Source: Aldrovandia affinis
Lineage: Eukaryota; Chordata; Actinopteri; Notacanthiformes; Halosauridae
Assembly (NCBI GenBank): GCA_029706075.1
Contig: JAINUG010000047.1
Coordinates: 3,593,830-3,657,829 of the forward strand
DNA: 64,000 nucleotides
Direction of reading: 5' to 3'
Part shown: one piece after another, positions 63,703 through 64,000 of the stretch
Layout: each line of letters opens with the position of its first letter
Position numbering within the stretch: position 1 is the first letter of the stretch
Made by a program: the position numbers and the translations under genes
Notes under the pieces: generated by a model
What the model saw: the letters and a program-made list of their open reading frames with translations, nothing else
Database searches by the model: none
What the model was told of the DNA's origin: nothing

Positions 63703-64000
63703 TGTCAGGGGTGTTGTAGGTGTGGAACCAAGTGCAGGCGAGAGAGACCCAGAATGCAGAGATGGTTTAAGATAATTTATTAAACTCAAACGCTGGCAGG
63801 AACTAAAGCAAACAGTGTCTGAGAAGACACGTAACAATACTTAAAAAATATATAAAAAATAACAAACGAGCAGAAACAAAACAAAACTAGCGAAACAGTA
63901 AATCCAAAACGTATTCCAGGGCACGGAATAAACTAAACTCAGGAACTCTAAGAAACAAACAAGAACAAACTTTTCAAGGCGGCAAGAACACAAAACAAAA
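63703..64000 (-). repeat. LTR-like repeat, cut by the window edge
   Basis: It begins TGTCAGGGGTGTTG, continues gtggaaccaagtgcaggcga, and has tttattaaactc, a minus-strand AATAAA signal. This is the look of a minus-oriented fish LTR inserted in a crhbp intron. The other end lies outside the window. Confidence 0.4.

Overview
This window looks like nuclear DNA of a teleost fish. The base composition is AT-rich, the genes are split by introns, and the repeat load is typical of fish: Tc1/mariner, hAT, PIF/Harbinger and piggyBac remnants, a DIRS-like fragment, Ty3/Gypsy pieces, CR1-like and L2-like LINEs and tRNA-derived SINEs. The species cannot be named from the sequence. All family calls rest on recognised protein and repeat motifs, not on a database search.

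Two host genes are present, both on the minus strand. (1) pde8b, the high-affinity cAMP phosphodiesterase 8B: ten exons were placed between 30611 (start codon) and 681. Every junction has AG/GT splice sites and the phases agree, giving 360 uninterrupted codons. They cover the N-terminal acylation signal, the REC-like domain and the PAS domain. The HD-type catalytic domain must lie beyond the left edge. (2) crhbp, corticotropin-releasing-hormone binding protein: the last three coding exons (63607 to 62018). The middle one is one base short of its expected length and shifts the frame. The pair keeps the order and orientation of the human CRHBP-PDE8B neighbourhood on 5q13, but no aggf1 or zbed3 was recognised in the 31.4 kb between them.

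Layout. 0-30.6 kb: pde8b introns filled with transposon remains. These are a DIRS-like reverse transcriptase, several Tc1 copies, a CR1-like LINE joined to an L2-like fragment, a Harbinger transposase, an hAT element with a perfect 8-bp target duplication and two internal palindromes, and an hAT with a second TIR element nested in it. 30.6-62.0 kb: an intergenic repeat bed with the longest L2-like copy, an LTR-like unit holding a stretch resembling 7SL RNA, a long palindromic MITE, one almost complete but dead Ty3/Gypsy element (39.4-43.9 kb), hAT and THAP-type remnants, two copies of one Tc1 family, a solo LTR and a piggyBac C-terminus. 62.0-64.0 kb: crhbp, an intronic SINE, and the start of an LTR-like repeat cut by the right edge.

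No CRISPR array, operon, rRNA or intact tRNA gene was seen, and I found no convincing new biological system. The observations most worth checking are the crhbp frameshift, the 21-bp LINE-tail insertion with a 12-bp target duplication inside a Tc1 copy, the 7SL-like segment, the 87-nt hairpin at 32.3 kb and the foldback structures inside the hAT element.
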